From assembly GCF_049331405.1 (NCBI RefSeq), contig NZ_CP186274.1, positions 62,001-126,000 of the forward strand: a stretch of 64,000 nucleotides of DNA. The letters are read 5' to 3'. A program made the position numbers and the translations under genes. Position 1 is the stretch's first letter; every line of letters starts with the position of its first letter. The DNA comes from PoT sp049331405. GTDB taxonomy: Bacteria; Planctomycetota; Planctomycetia; Isosphaerales; Isosphaeraceae. Below, piece after piece: positions 43,570 to 52,410 of the stretch. The notes beneath the pieces were generated by a model. That model was given only the letters and a program-made list of their open reading frames with translations. It had not been told where the DNA came from and made no database searches.

Positions 43570-44658
43570 ATGCATCTTCGAACGCGGGTCAAGTCGGGCT
43601 TCACGCTCATCGAACTCTTGGTGGTGATCGCCATCATCGCCGTCTTGATCGCCTTGCTGCTGCCGGCCGTCCAGGCGGCCCGCGAAGCGGCTCGCCGCTC
43701 GCAGTGCACCAACAACCTGAAGCAGATCGGGTTGGCCATGCACAACTACCACACCGCCAATAACTCGTTCCCGATGGGGGCCGCCGCCTCCAAGAACACG
43801 GTCAACCCCGGCGACAACGGCAACGCCTGCATCGCGTGGATGGGGTGGAGCGCCCAGGGTCTGCTGATGGGCTATCTCGAGCAGACCGCGCTCTACAACG
43901 CCACCAACTTCTACTTCGACCCGATCTCGGGCCCCTCGTTCGCTTACAACTCGACCGTCACCAACACGCGAATCGCAAGCTTCCTCTGCCCCTCCGACGG
44001 CGGCGCAGGCCGCACCTTCTTCAACAGCTACTACGCTAGCGAAGGTACGAGCGATCGCGCCGACGGCGGGACGAGCTCAAGCCCCTGCGGCGTCTCACAG
44101 CAGGGTAGCACCGGCCTCTTCTATTATAGCGTCGCCTATGGCATTGCCGATTGTACCGACGGCACCTCGAACACCGTCGCCTTCAGCGAAGGCCTCGTGG
44201 GCACCGGCGGCGACATCCGCAAGCCCTGGGCGACCGGCGTCAACATCAGCGGCGCGAACACGTACTACGACGTGAACTCGAATATCGCCGACACGATGAC
44301 GACCCTGCAGAATTGCTCCAACTCCTTCGCAACGGCGACCTCGGGCGCCGGCCTGGCCTCCAATCGCGGCTACTACTGGGCATGGGGCTCCGAGGCCATG
44401 ACGATGTTCAACACCATCGTCCCGCCGACCTCGACTAAGTACCAGTGGGGCCAGTGCCGGTTCGGCTGCAACACCTGTGGCACTTACTCGGCCGACCACT
44501 CGCACATCACCAACGCCACCAGCAATCACTCCGGCGGTGCGAACGTCCTGATGGGCGACGGCAGCGTCCGCTTCATCAAGAGCTCGCTCGCGATCAACAC
44601 GTGGTGGGCCCTGGGCACCAAGGCCAACGGCGAAGTCATCAGCTCCGACGCTTTCTGA
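43570..44658 (+). CDS. DUF1559 / H-X9-DG pseudopilin-like protein (cassette B)
   Basis: This 362-residue paralogue of the gene at 1435 has a short basic leader (MHLRTRVKSG), then FTLIELLVVIAIIAVLIALL and an AAREAARRSQC segment. The DUF1559 body follows and ends with HSGGANVLMGDG (H-X9-DG) near the C-terminus. The conserved Gly and mature Glu5 needed for prepilin peptidase processing are present. ATG 43570 was chosen because a short leader is typical and GGGGG lies just upstream; the frame is open to 43498. Two hairpins follow the stop, the second a strong terminator. It probably forms surface or envelope structures with its lipoprotein and UnbV neighbours, though that is inference. Confidence 0.92.
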   Translation: MHLRTRVKSGFTLIELLVVIAIIAVLIALLLPAVQAAREAARRSQCTNNLKQIGLAMHNYHTANNSFPMGAAASKNTVNPGDNGNACIAWMGWSAQGLLMGYLEQTALYNATNFYFDPISGPSFAYNSTVTNTRIASFLCPSDGGAGRTFFNSYYASEGTSDRADGGTSSSPCGVSQQGSTGLFYYSVAYGIADCTDGTSNTVAFSEGLVGTGGDIRKPWATGVNISGANTYYDVNSNIADTMTTLQNCSNSFATATSGAGLASNRGYYWAWGSEAMTMFNTIVPPTSTKYQWGQCRFGCNTCGTYSADHSHITNATSNHSGGANVLMGDGSVRFIKSSLAINTWWALGTKANGEVISSDAF

Positions 44659-44773
44659 GCGGAGTTGGGCGCATTGTGCGGGTCCTGGATCGAGGTTCAG
44701 GTCCCGCCATCCGTCATCCCGAAATTTTATGAAGCGACGAATTTTTTAATCGCTTCGATTTGATCTACCCAAG

Positions 44774-44820
44774 AGCGGTGCCTCGGATTCGAGATGCGAA
44801 TCCGAGGCACCGCTTCTCTT
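44774..44820 (+). terminator. Strong intrinsic terminator after the second pseudopilin gene
   Basis: A perfect 18-bp stem (44774-44791 with 44797-44814) with a 5-nt loop is followed by TCTCTTTTT. A shorter 7-bp hairpin (44731-44737 with 44750-44756) lies just before it. Together they should end most pseudopilin transcripts before the UnbV gene. Confidence 0.9.
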
Positions 44821-44904
44821 TTTCCACCCTCGCGCCATCCTAAAGAGGAGAGTGGAGAAGAAAGCACGGTCTTCCCCCCAGCTCGAGATCAGGGTCCTCG
44901 TGCC

Positions 44905-47900
44905 ATGGGCGCAAACGACGTGCTCGATCGCAAGAAGTTCAGGTGGACCGCGCGCCGAGTGGTCGCGGCCTCGGCCGTGTTCGCGGCGCTGGGGTGGGGA
45001 CTCGCCCGGGGCGTCGAGGCCTGGTGCTACGACGCGGAATTAAGCCAGGCTGAACGCGAGATGGCCCAGGGGTACCACGAGCCGGCGCAGGCTCGCCTGG
45101 CGAAGCTCTCGGCCCGATGGCCGGGGCGCGACGAGGTCGAGTTCCCCTTGGGCGTCTGCGAGGCCCGCCTCGGCCACGTCGAGCCTGCCCTGGCCGCGTG
45201 GAAGCGGGTCCCTCGCGAGTCGGTCATGAGCCCACGCGCGGCGCTGGAGCGGGCCCAGTTCGCCCTCGACCACGGCCGACTGGCCGTCGCCGAGGAGAGC
45301 CTGCCCCTCGCCCTCAAAGGCCCCGGCGAACTCGGCGAGAAGGCGAGCCGCCTCGCCGACCAGCTCGCCTTGTACACGGGCAGGTGTCGCGAGATCGCCC
45401 GCCGGATCGAGTCGCGCTGGTGGTCCGCCCGCAACCAGGCCTCCCTCCTGCACATGCACTGGCTGATCGAGACCCAGCCCGCCGCCGTGCTGGCCGTCCG
45501 GGAGTCGCTCGAGCAGATGGAACGGAAGGCCCCCGAGGATGACCGCGTCTGGCTCGGCCGGGCTAACCTCGCCATGCGCTCAGGCCGCTTCGACGAGGCC
45601 GATGCCTGGCTCAAGCGTTGCGAGGCGAGACGGCCCGATGACCCCGACACATGCGAGGCCCGACTGACCTGGGCCCTCGACTCGAGGCACGCCGACGCGG
45701 CCGAGCACGCGGCCGAGCACCTACCCATCGACCGGTTCAGACCCGCCGAAGTCGCGGGGCTGCGGGCCCGGTTCGCCGCCCTCCGGGGCGATGCCGAGGC
45801 GGAATTCTCGGCTCTGGAACAACGCGTCGAGCTCGAGCCGGGTGACGCCAACGCCTGGGGACGCCTCGCCGACCTCTCCGCCCAGCTCGGCCGATCCGAG
45901 ACGCTCGCGACCTGCCGACACCGCAAGGCCGAGATCGACCGGGCCAAGGACGTCTACCAGAAGCTGATGGGCGCGGTCGCCGCCGGCGACACCTCTCAAA
46001 CGGTCGAGCTGGCCCGCACGGCCGAGGCCCTCGGGCGACGCTTCGAGGCCAAGGGCTGGTGGACCCTCCGGGCCCGCGAAGTCCCCGACGATCCCGAGAT
46101 CCAACCGGCCCTCGGGCGCCTCGCCAGCCCTGGCTCCTCGACCGCCAAGGGGAACGACGCCGGCAAGACGCTCGCCAGCCTCATCTTCCCCTCCACCACG
46201 GAAGGCATCGTGAGGACCGTCTCGACCCGCGGGCCCGTGGCCAAGACGGGATCGGCTACGGAGAGCGTCTCGATACCCACGTTCCGCGACGACGCCGAGG
46301 CCGTCGGCCTCCGCTTCACCTACGACAACGACCAGACCGACCTGCGCCGGCTCCCAGAGACGATGGGCGGGGGCGTCGGGGTGCTCGACTTCGACGGCGA
46401 CGGCCGGCTCGATGTCTATGCGGTGCAGGGGGGTCGGTTCGCCCCCTCCGCGGGAGGCTCGACTTCGGCCGCGGCCCAGGCGGTCGGGGATCGGCTCTAT
46501 CGCAACAAGGGGGACGGCACCTTCGAGGACGTCACGGATAAGGCGGGGGACATCGCCCATCGGCTCGGCTTCGGCCACGGCGTCACCGTGGGGGATTATG
46601 ACAACGACGGCCGCCCCGACCTCTTCGTCACTCGCTGGCGTGCCTACGCCCTCTACCGCAACAAGGGGGACGGCACCTTCGAGGACGTCACGAGCAAGGT
46701 CGGGCTCGGGGGCGATCGGGGCTGGCCGACCTCCTCGGCCTTCGCCGACCTCGACAATGACGGCGACCTCGACCTTTACGTCTGCCAGTACCTCAAGTGG
46801 GACCCGGTGAGCTCGCCGCCTTGCCCCGACCCCGACAAGCCGGGCCGACACCTCTACTGCGTCCCGCGCTCGTTCGAGGCCGAGCCCGACCGCGTCTATC
46901 GCAACGACGGCGGCACGTTCACCGACGTGACGGCCGAGGCCGGGATCGTCGACAAGGACGGCCGGGGCCTCGGTGTGGTCGCGGCCGACGTCGACGACGA
47001 CGGCAAGATGGACCTCTTCGTCGCCAACGATATGACGGCCAACTTCCTCTTCAAGAACCTCGGCGGCTTCCGCTTCCGCGAGGAGGGGGCCGAGGTCGGC
47101 GTGGCCACGAATGCCGCGGGGGGCTATCAGGCGGGCATGGGGGTCGCCGCGGGGGACCTCGACGGCGACGGCCTGATCGACCTGGCCGTCACCAACTTCT
47201 ACGGCGAGTCGACCACCTTCTTCCGCAACCTCGGCTCGGGCCAGTTCGCCGATCACTCGGCCGTGGTGGGGATGGTCGCGCCGAGCCGCTACCTGCTCGG
47301 CTTCGGCCTCGCCTTCCTCGACGCCAACAACGACGGCCGGCTCGACGTCGCCTCGGCCAACGGCCACGTGAACGACTACCGCCCGGCAATCCCGAGCGCC
47401 ATGCCCGCGCAGCTCCTGCTCGGCCTCCCCGGCGGGCATCTCGAAGAGGTCTCCGACCGGGCGGGCTCCCCCTGGCAGGTCCAGCGCCTCGGCCGGGGCC
47501 TTGCACTCGGCGACCTCGACAACGACGGCCGCATCGACCTCCTAATCCTCTCGCAGAACAGCCCACTGGCCTACTTCCACAACGAGGGGGCCTCGACGCC
47601 CGGCCATTTCGCCCTCTTCCACCTCGAAGGGGGACAGGGCTCCAACCGCGACGCCGTCGGCGCCCGCCTCACCCTGACCGCCGCTGGCCATCGCCAGGTC
47701 ACCCAGCGCTTCGGCGGCGGCAGCTTCCTCTCGGCCAACGACCCCCGCATCCACGTCGGCCTAGGCCCCGCCGAGCGGATCGAGTCCCTTGAGGTGCGCT
47801 GGCCTTCGGGGAAGGTCGACGTCTACAAGGACATCCCCGCCGACGCCGCCTATCGGCTCCGGGAGGGGGATCCCCAGGAGAAGCCGCTCGAAGGGTTCGC

Positions 47901-47910
47901 GAAGCCGTAA
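44905..47910 (+). CDS. TPR / FG-GAP propeller / ASPIC-UnbV protein (cassette B)
   Basis: This protein of about 1,001 residues is paralogous to 3237-6128. It has an N-terminal membrane helix (VVAASAVFAALGWGLARGV), about 400 residues of TPR-like helices, then seven FG-GAP loops (DFDGDGRLD, DYDNDGRPD, DLDNDGDLD, DVDDDGKMD, DLDGDGLID, DANNDGRLD, DLDNDGRID). A C-terminal ASPIC/UnbV domain follows (SNRDAVGARLTL, RFGGGSFLSANDP, WPSGKVDVY). It should be anchored outside the cytoplasm and may bind calcium. ATG 44905 was chosen because the helix begins about 20 residues later; no strong ribosome binding site is visible, and the frame is open from 44794. Confidence 0.85.
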   Translation: MGANDVLDRKKFRWTARRVVAASAVFAALGWGLARGVEAWCYDAELSQAEREMAQGYHEPAQARLAKLSARWPGRDEVEFPLGVCEARLGHVEPALAAWKRVPRESVMSPRAALERAQFALDHGRLAVAEESLPLALKGPGELGEKASRLADQLALYTGRCREIARRIESRWWSARNQASLLHMHWLIETQPAAVLAVRESLEQMERKAPEDDRVWLGRANLAMRSGRFDEADAWLKRCEARRPDDPDTCEARLTWALDSRHADAAEHAAEHLPIDRFRPAEVAGLRARFAALRGDAEAEFSALEQRVELEPGDANAWGRLADLSAQLGRSETLATCRHRKAEIDRAKDVYQKLMGAVAAGDTSQTVELARTAEALGRRFEAKGWWTLRAREVPDDPEIQPALGRLASPGSSTAKGNDAGKTLASLIFPSTTEGIVRTVSTRGPVAKTGSATESVSIPTFRDDAEAVGLRFTYDNDQTDLRRLPETMGGGVGVLDFDGDGRLDVYAVQGGRFAPSAGGSTSAAAQAVGDRLYRNKGDGTFEDVTDKAGDIAHRLGFGHGVTVGDYDNDGRPDLFVTRWRAYALYRNKGDGTFEDVTSKVGLGGDRGWPTSSAFADLDNDGDLDLYVCQYLKWDPVSSPPCPDPDKPGRHLYCVPRSFEAEPDRVYRNDGGTFTDVTAEAGIVDKDGRGLGVVAADVDDDGKMDLFVANDMTANFLFKNLGGFRFREEGAEVGVATNAAGGYQAGMGVAAGDLDGDGLIDLAVTNFYGESTTFFRNLGSGQFADHSAVVGMVAPSRYLLGFGLAFLDANNDGRLDVASANGHVNDYRPAIPSAMPAQLLLGLPGGHLEEVSDRAGSPWQVQRLGRGLALGDLDNDGRIDLLILSQNSPLAYFHNEGASTPGHFALFHLEGGQGSNRDAVGARLTLTAAGHRQVTQRFGGGSFLSANDPRIHVGLGPAERIESLEVRWPSGKVDVYKDIPADAAYRLREGDPQEKPLEGFAKP

Positions 47911-47922
47911 CCGCGGGAACGA

Positions 47923-49506
47923 TCACCGATCCCCCTTCCGCTCGGGTTCGTCCCCTTTCTTCTCCTCCGCGTCCTTCCGGAAGAGCCGGTACATCGGCGA
48001 CTCCTCCATCGCCTTGCGACGCTCGGCGGCGATCTTCGCGAGCGCCGCCGCGTCGTAACCCTCGAAGTTCTCGCGGATCTTCTCGACGCCGAGCCTGTCG
48101 AGGCAGTAGAGGAAGTAACCCACGAGGTCGCGCTTGCCATAGGCCTCGGGCTCGATCCTCGTCAGGGCGTTCCAGTACAGGAACCCGGCGAACCCGTAGG
48201 CGTCGAGGTCGAGCGCGATGTCGGCATAGCGGACGAGGTCGGTCTCGGCCCTGTCCCGATCCTTGAACAGCTTGTCGATCTCCATCCGCAGCCCGACGCG
48301 GTAGCCCTCGACGTTCCCCTTCGCCTGGGCCACCGAGGGATAGAGCGGGTCGCACGCGAGGATCGCCTTGTGGACCTCGGGCCAGTCGGCCTGGGCCTCG
48401 GCGATTCCACCTTTCGCCTCCATGATCTGCGTCCGCCGCGTGTGGAACTGCTCGAAGCGGGCGTAGGCCGATCCGGGATAGGACTTCAGGAGATCCGCAT
48501 AGATCTTCAACGCCTCCTCGTACTTCCCCTTGTCGTGCAGCGCGACACCCTCACGCACTCGTTCATTGACATCCTTATCAAAGAGCATGACGAATCGACG
48601 CATGTTCGCCAGCCAGCGGCTCGCCCCGGTCTTGCCGTTGTCAAAAAAGGGAGCCATCTCGAGCCAACGCCGGGCCTGCTCGACCTCGCCGTTGGCGAGA
48701 TGCAGGGCGATCCGGGCGCAGGGGACCAGCAAGTTCCCCACCTGCATCTCCATCATGGCCCGCCAGAAGTCGGGGTTGCGGTCGGTCAGGGCGGCGACGT
48801 CGATCGGCTGGCCCGGCTCGATCTTCTCGAGCGCCTTGCCGAGGTTCCTCACCCCTTCGAACTTGGGCTCGGCCTCGCCGCAGAAGACCGCCAGCAGCGG
48901 GATCGACTCATCCCTCACCCAGGCCTTCAGCATGGCCAGCCTCTGCTCGGTCGTGGCGGCCTTGAACTCGGAGAAGCGGCGGTCGTCGGGCGCTTCCAGC
49001 TTCGGCACCAGGGGCGTGGACTTGTCCTCCACACCCCCGTTCACGGCCGCCTCGATCCGGAAGGTGAAGTCGACCAGCTTCGTATGCGGGGCCTTCTCCG
49101 CAGACACGAGGGCCGTCAGTTCTTTGACCTCCGCGTCGGAGAGGGCCGGTCGCCCCGCCGGCTCGATGTCGGGCTTTCCCTTCGTGTGAAGCGTGATCTG
49201 CAGCACGACGTCCCGCTTGGACTTGTCCTTCTGGAAACGATCCCGGATCGCGATGAGGACCGGCTTGCACCAATCCGTGAACGGCTCGGGCTCGATGACG
49301 TGCTCGGCGATGTTGAGGTCCGTCAGGATCTGCAACTGGGTCTGGACGGGCATCGAGCCCTCGTCCGCCGGCGGTTGCTCGGCGATGAGCGTACGCCCCA
49401 CCGCCAGGCTCAAGAGCAGGAGCAGGCTCGGCGCCCGATGCCCAGGTCGTCGTCCCCGGATCAACTTCCTCAAGTGCGTTGCCGACAAGCGATCTGCGAT
49501 GATCAC
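47923..49506 (-). CDS. Secreted helical-repeat protein of unknown function
   Basis: This 527-residue protein begins at a GTG (49506) with AGGAG about 7 nt upstream. It has a signal helix (SLLLLLSLAVGRTLIAEQ), a mixed domain (QILTDLNIAEHVIEPEPFTDW...) and a helical second half with TPR-like units (EGVALHDKGKYEEALKIYADLL). The C-terminal tail is charged. I do not recognise the family. It is convergent with the UnbV gene, with 12 nt between stop codons, and divergent from ferrochelatase. Confidence 0.7.
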   Translation of the reverse strand: MIIADRLSATHLRKLIRGRRPGHRAPSLLLLLSLAVGRTLIAEQPPADEGSMPVQTQLQILTDLNIAEHVIEPEPFTDWCKPVLIAIRDRFQKDKSKRDVVLQITLHTKGKPDIEPAGRPALSDAEVKELTALVSAEKAPHTKLVDFTFRIEAAVNGGVEDKSTPLVPKLEAPDDRRFSEFKAATTEQRLAMLKAWVRDESIPLLAVFCGEAEPKFEGVRNLGKALEKIEPGQPIDVAALTDRNPDFWRAMMEMQVGNLLVPCARIALHLANGEVEQARRWLEMAPFFDNGKTGASRWLANMRRFVMLFDKDVNERVREGVALHDKGKYEEALKIYADLLKSYPGSAYARFEQFHTRRTQIMEAKGGIAEAQADWPEVHKAILACDPLYPSVAQAKGNVEGYRVGLRMEIDKLFKDRDRAETDLVRYADIALDLDAYGFAGFLYWNALTRIEPEAYGKRDLVGYFLYCLDRLGVEKIRENFEGYDAAALAKIAAERRKAMEESPMYRLFRKDAEEKKGDEPERKGDR

Positions 49507-49932
49507 CGGAGACTCCTGATTCGAGGATCGACGCCGCTGCGCCGTAGGCGGACGATCTCGGGGCGCACGATGTCCCCTGGAGCCTCGACCCGATCACCCG
49601 AGTCCCCCCTCATCGAACACCGCGCCCAAGACCTCTCACAATTGTAACACGACAGATCAATCGCGAAATCCCCTGCCCATAGAAATCGAAAGGGGTTATG
49701 AGCAGCAAAGCTCGGACGGGCTTCGTTTCCACATTCATACATTTCACAACTTATCCAATTTATACTCCCGATGCATGACGCCGCGTTCGATGGCCTCGCA
49801 TTCGCAGGGAGAGCTCGGCTTCAAGGCGGGTGGCCCGCAGCTGTAGAATATCGCAGGCCGATCCCATCGTCCGTCCGCCCGGATGGGGCAGGGGTCGGCC
49901 TCCACCCGCCAATGGCCAGGGACTCCCGACGC
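49507..49932. other. Divergent intergenic region
   Basis: This AT-rich stretch between a minus-strand gene and ferrochelatase probably holds promoters for both. TATACT at 49761-49766 is a good -10-like box for the plus strand, but no matching -35 is evident. No gene or repeat was found; the open frame from 49771 into ferrochelatase lacks a credible start before 49933. Confidence 0.4.
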
Positions 49933-50994
49933 ATGGGCACAGCAGAACCGGAAATGCCGAAGTCTTACGACGCCGTCCTCGTGGTCGGCTTTGGGGGTCC
50001 CGAGCATCGCGACGACGTGATCCCGTTCCTGGAGAACGTCCTCCGAGGCCGGAACGTGCCGCGAGAGCGGATGCTCGAGGTCGCCGAGCACTACTACCAC
50101 TTCGGCGGCGTCAGCCCGATCAACGGCCAGGTCCGGGAGTTGATCGCCGCGCTCGAGCCCGAGTTGAAACGGCGCGGCCTGGACGTCCCCATCTACTGGG
50201 GCAACCGCAACTGGAACCCGCTGCTCGCCGACACGTTGGCGAAGATGACCGCCGACGGCGTCAAGCGTGGGCTCGGCCTCGTCCTGGCGGCGTACAGTTC
50301 CTATTCGAGCTGCCGGCAGTATCGCGAGGACGTCGCGCGGGCCCAGGAATCCGTGGGCGGCCCGGCCCCGCCGATCGACAAGATCCGCGTCTTCTACAAC
50401 CACCCGGACTTCATCGCCGCCAACGCCGACCGGGTCCGCGACGCCCTCGCCCAGATCCCGGCCGAGCGTCGTGAGGCGACCCGCCTGGCCTTCACGGCGC
50501 ATAGCATCCCCAGCTCGATGGCGGCGAACTGCCGGTACGAGGCGCAGCTCACCGAGACCTGCCAGTTGATCGCCGAGGCCGTCGGCGCGGAGCCGGAGAA
50601 CTGCCGCCTCGTCTACCAGAGCCGGAGCGGGCGGCCGACCGACCCCTGGCTCGAGCCCGACATCGTCGACCACCTCCGCCAGCTCCGCCAGGAAGGGGTC
50701 GAGGATGTCGTCGTCCACCCGGTCGGGTTCCTCTCCGACCACATGGAGGTCCTCTACGACCTCGACGACGAGGCTCAAAAAGCCTGCGCCGAGATAGGCC
50801 TGAACATGGTCAGGGCGGGGACGGTCGGCACCCACCCGGCCTTCGTCTCCATGCTCGGCGAGTTGATCGAGGAGCGGTTCCGGGGGACGGCGGTGCGCCG
50901 GGCGATCGGGATGTTCGGCGCCAACCACGACGTCTGCCCGGTCGACTGCTGCCTGCCCCCGCCTCGCCCGGCCGCGCGGCCATCGGCGACGTGA
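49933..50994 (+). CDS. hemH: Ferrochelatase
   Basis: This 353-residue protein inserts ferrous iron into a porphyrin (protoporphyrin IX or coproporphyrin III) in heme synthesis. Catalytic His190 (FTAHSIPSS) and the Glu272 region (GFLSDHMEVLYDLD) are present, as are the N-terminal VVGFGGPE and YHFGGVSPIN signatures. It ends in Cys335-x3-Cys339-Cys340 (NHDVCPVDCC), which might take part in a [2Fe-2S] cluster as in some bacterial ferrochelatases. ATG 49933 fits the family length; ATG 49954 is an alternative. Heme would serve proteins such as the CxxCH protein at 21493-25032, but no operon link exists. Confidence 0.92.
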   Translation: MGTAEPEMPKSYDAVLVVGFGGPEHRDDVIPFLENVLRGRNVPRERMLEVAEHYYHFGGVSPINGQVRELIAALEPELKRRGLDVPIYWGNRNWNPLLADTLAKMTADGVKRGLGLVLAAYSSYSSCRQYREDVARAQESVGGPAPPIDKIRVFYNHPDFIAANADRVRDALAQIPAERREATRLAFTAHSIPSSMAANCRYEAQLTETCQLIAEAVGAEPENCRLVYQSRSGRPTDPWLEPDIVDHLRQLRQEGVEDVVVHPVGFLSDHMEVLYDLDDEAQKACAEIGLNMVRAGTVGTHPAFVSMLGELIEERFRGTAVRRAIGMFGANHDVCPVDCCLPPPRPAARPSAT

Positions 50995-51444
50995 ACTCCG
51001 CCTTATCTCTTCCTCGCGTATCGTTTGCGCGCGATATCCCGGATGACGACGTTGCAATCGTCATACGCCCGGCGACCACTCTCTTGACGAAGAGTCTTCG
51101 CGGCGTTGGAATCATTCTTGGTTGAGAAGGGACGTTGCTGATAGATCGCCGAGTCTCCCGGGGGGCCGGGAGAGCGGGGGACCCAACTTTTTGGGGCGAA
51201 TCGCGTCGAATAAGGCGCGACGGGGCACCTTCGGCCCCGAGCCCGTCAGCTAACCTCGCAGGCGTCCGAGGAGTAGACCACGCGCCGGCTGCCGTCCCGC
51301 AGTTGGCGCGACCCGATCTCGAGAGATCGGTCCCCGCAACGTCCCCTGGTCCTTCCCCTTTGCGACTCGCAGCGGGGAGGGTCCGTCCGGCCCATCGCCC
51401 CCGGGCCCGATCTCAGCGTTGGGACGAGCCGGGTATTTGCTCCG
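50995..51444 (+). promoter_or_regulatory. Intergenic region with candidate promoter and hairpin
   Basis: TTGACG (51084-51089), a 17-nt spacer and TGGAAT (51107-51112) resemble a sigma-70 promoter. An 8-bp hairpin with a GGGG loop (51154-51161 with 51166-51173) follows. The implied leader of about 325 nt is long for the universal stress gene, so it may hold further regulation. No gene was found. Confidence 0.35.
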
Positions 51445-52185
51445 ATGCGGTTCCCACAGCGTCTCTGGACGGTCGTGACGTTTGCGGCGGTCGGCATGAT
51501 CGCCTTGTTCCTCTCCGGGATGCTCGACTGGATCACGAGCGTCCTCTTCATGGGACTCGAGTTCCTGGCCGAATCGCTCCGCCCCGTCCTCAAGGGGTTC
51601 CTGCCGAAGAAGGAAGGGCCGAAGCGTCTTCGCACGGCGGCGAGCTCCGCCTTCACGGCCCGCGAACGCCCCCGACGCTCCCTCCCGCGCCGTGCGAAAC
51701 CCAAGCAGCTCCGCGGCAGCCTGCTCAGCGAGACGGAGCCCGCCCCCGCGCCGATCCCGGTCGCCATCAAGGCGCGTGTCCTGGTCCCGATCAGCGGCGA
51801 CAGGCCGAGCCTGATCGCGTTCGCGCTCCGCGAATGCCAGGAGCGGCACGCCGAGTTGATCGTCCTCTTCCTGCGGCCGATCGCCTATACCCCGATGGGC
51901 CCGAACGCCCTGCCGACCCTGGCCGAGGACAAGCGGGCCGGCGAGATCATCGATCGGATCGCCCTCGAGGCGGCCGAAGCCGGCATCGCCCTCCGCGTCC
52001 AGTACCGGACCGCCCGCGACATTCCCGGCACCATCCTCGAAGTCGCCCGGACCCTTGAGGCGGACGTCCTCCTGATGGAAGCCACGCGCCGCAACATCCT
52101 CTACCGGGCCCTCGCCGGCGACCAGATCCAGTCCGTCATGATGCAGCTCCCCGAGCGCGTCAGCCTCCTGATCCACGCCGCCTGA
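51445..52185 (+). CDS. Universal stress protein with N-terminal membrane helix
   Basis: This 246-residue protein has a TM helix (RLWTVVTFAAVGMIALFLSGML), a second hydrophobic stretch, a basic linker (PKKEGPKRLR...RERPRRSLPRR) and a C-terminal UspA-like domain from about residue 108. That domain shows VLVPISGDRPSLIAFALREC at the first strand, LIVLFLRPI, and DVLLMEATRRN in the loop where ATP-binding members carry G-x2-G. The ATP-binding glycines are not obvious, so nucleotide binding is uncertain. Membrane-linked Usp domains are uncommon. Start ATG 51445 has no strong ribosome binding site. Confidence 0.75.
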   Translation: MRFPQRLWTVVTFAAVGMIALFLSGMLDWITSVLFMGLEFLAESLRPVLKGFLPKKEGPKRLRTAASSAFTARERPRRSLPRRAKPKQLRGSLLSETEPAPAPIPVAIKARVLVPISGDRPSLIAFALRECQERHAELIVLFLRPIAYTPMGPNALPTLAEDKRAGEIIDRIALEAAEAGIALRVQYRTARDIPGTILEVARTLEADVLLMEATRRNILYRALAGDQIQSVMMQLPERVSLLIHAA

Positions 52186-52410
52186 CCGTCCGGGCATCCT
52201 TGAAAGTTGGAGATCAATCCACCTCCAAGGGCCAAAAATAAATATTCGCCGAGATGATTACTTAAAATTTACGAGACCCGTGAATCGTCCTCGCAGATCA
52301 TGAGGGCGTGGGGCCTATCCTCGTGCTGGCAACGGGCGGACCGTTCCGCTATGGTCGGTCGTGACAACACCACCATGTTCGTCAGACCCACCTTCCTCGA
52401 GGCCCCCCTT

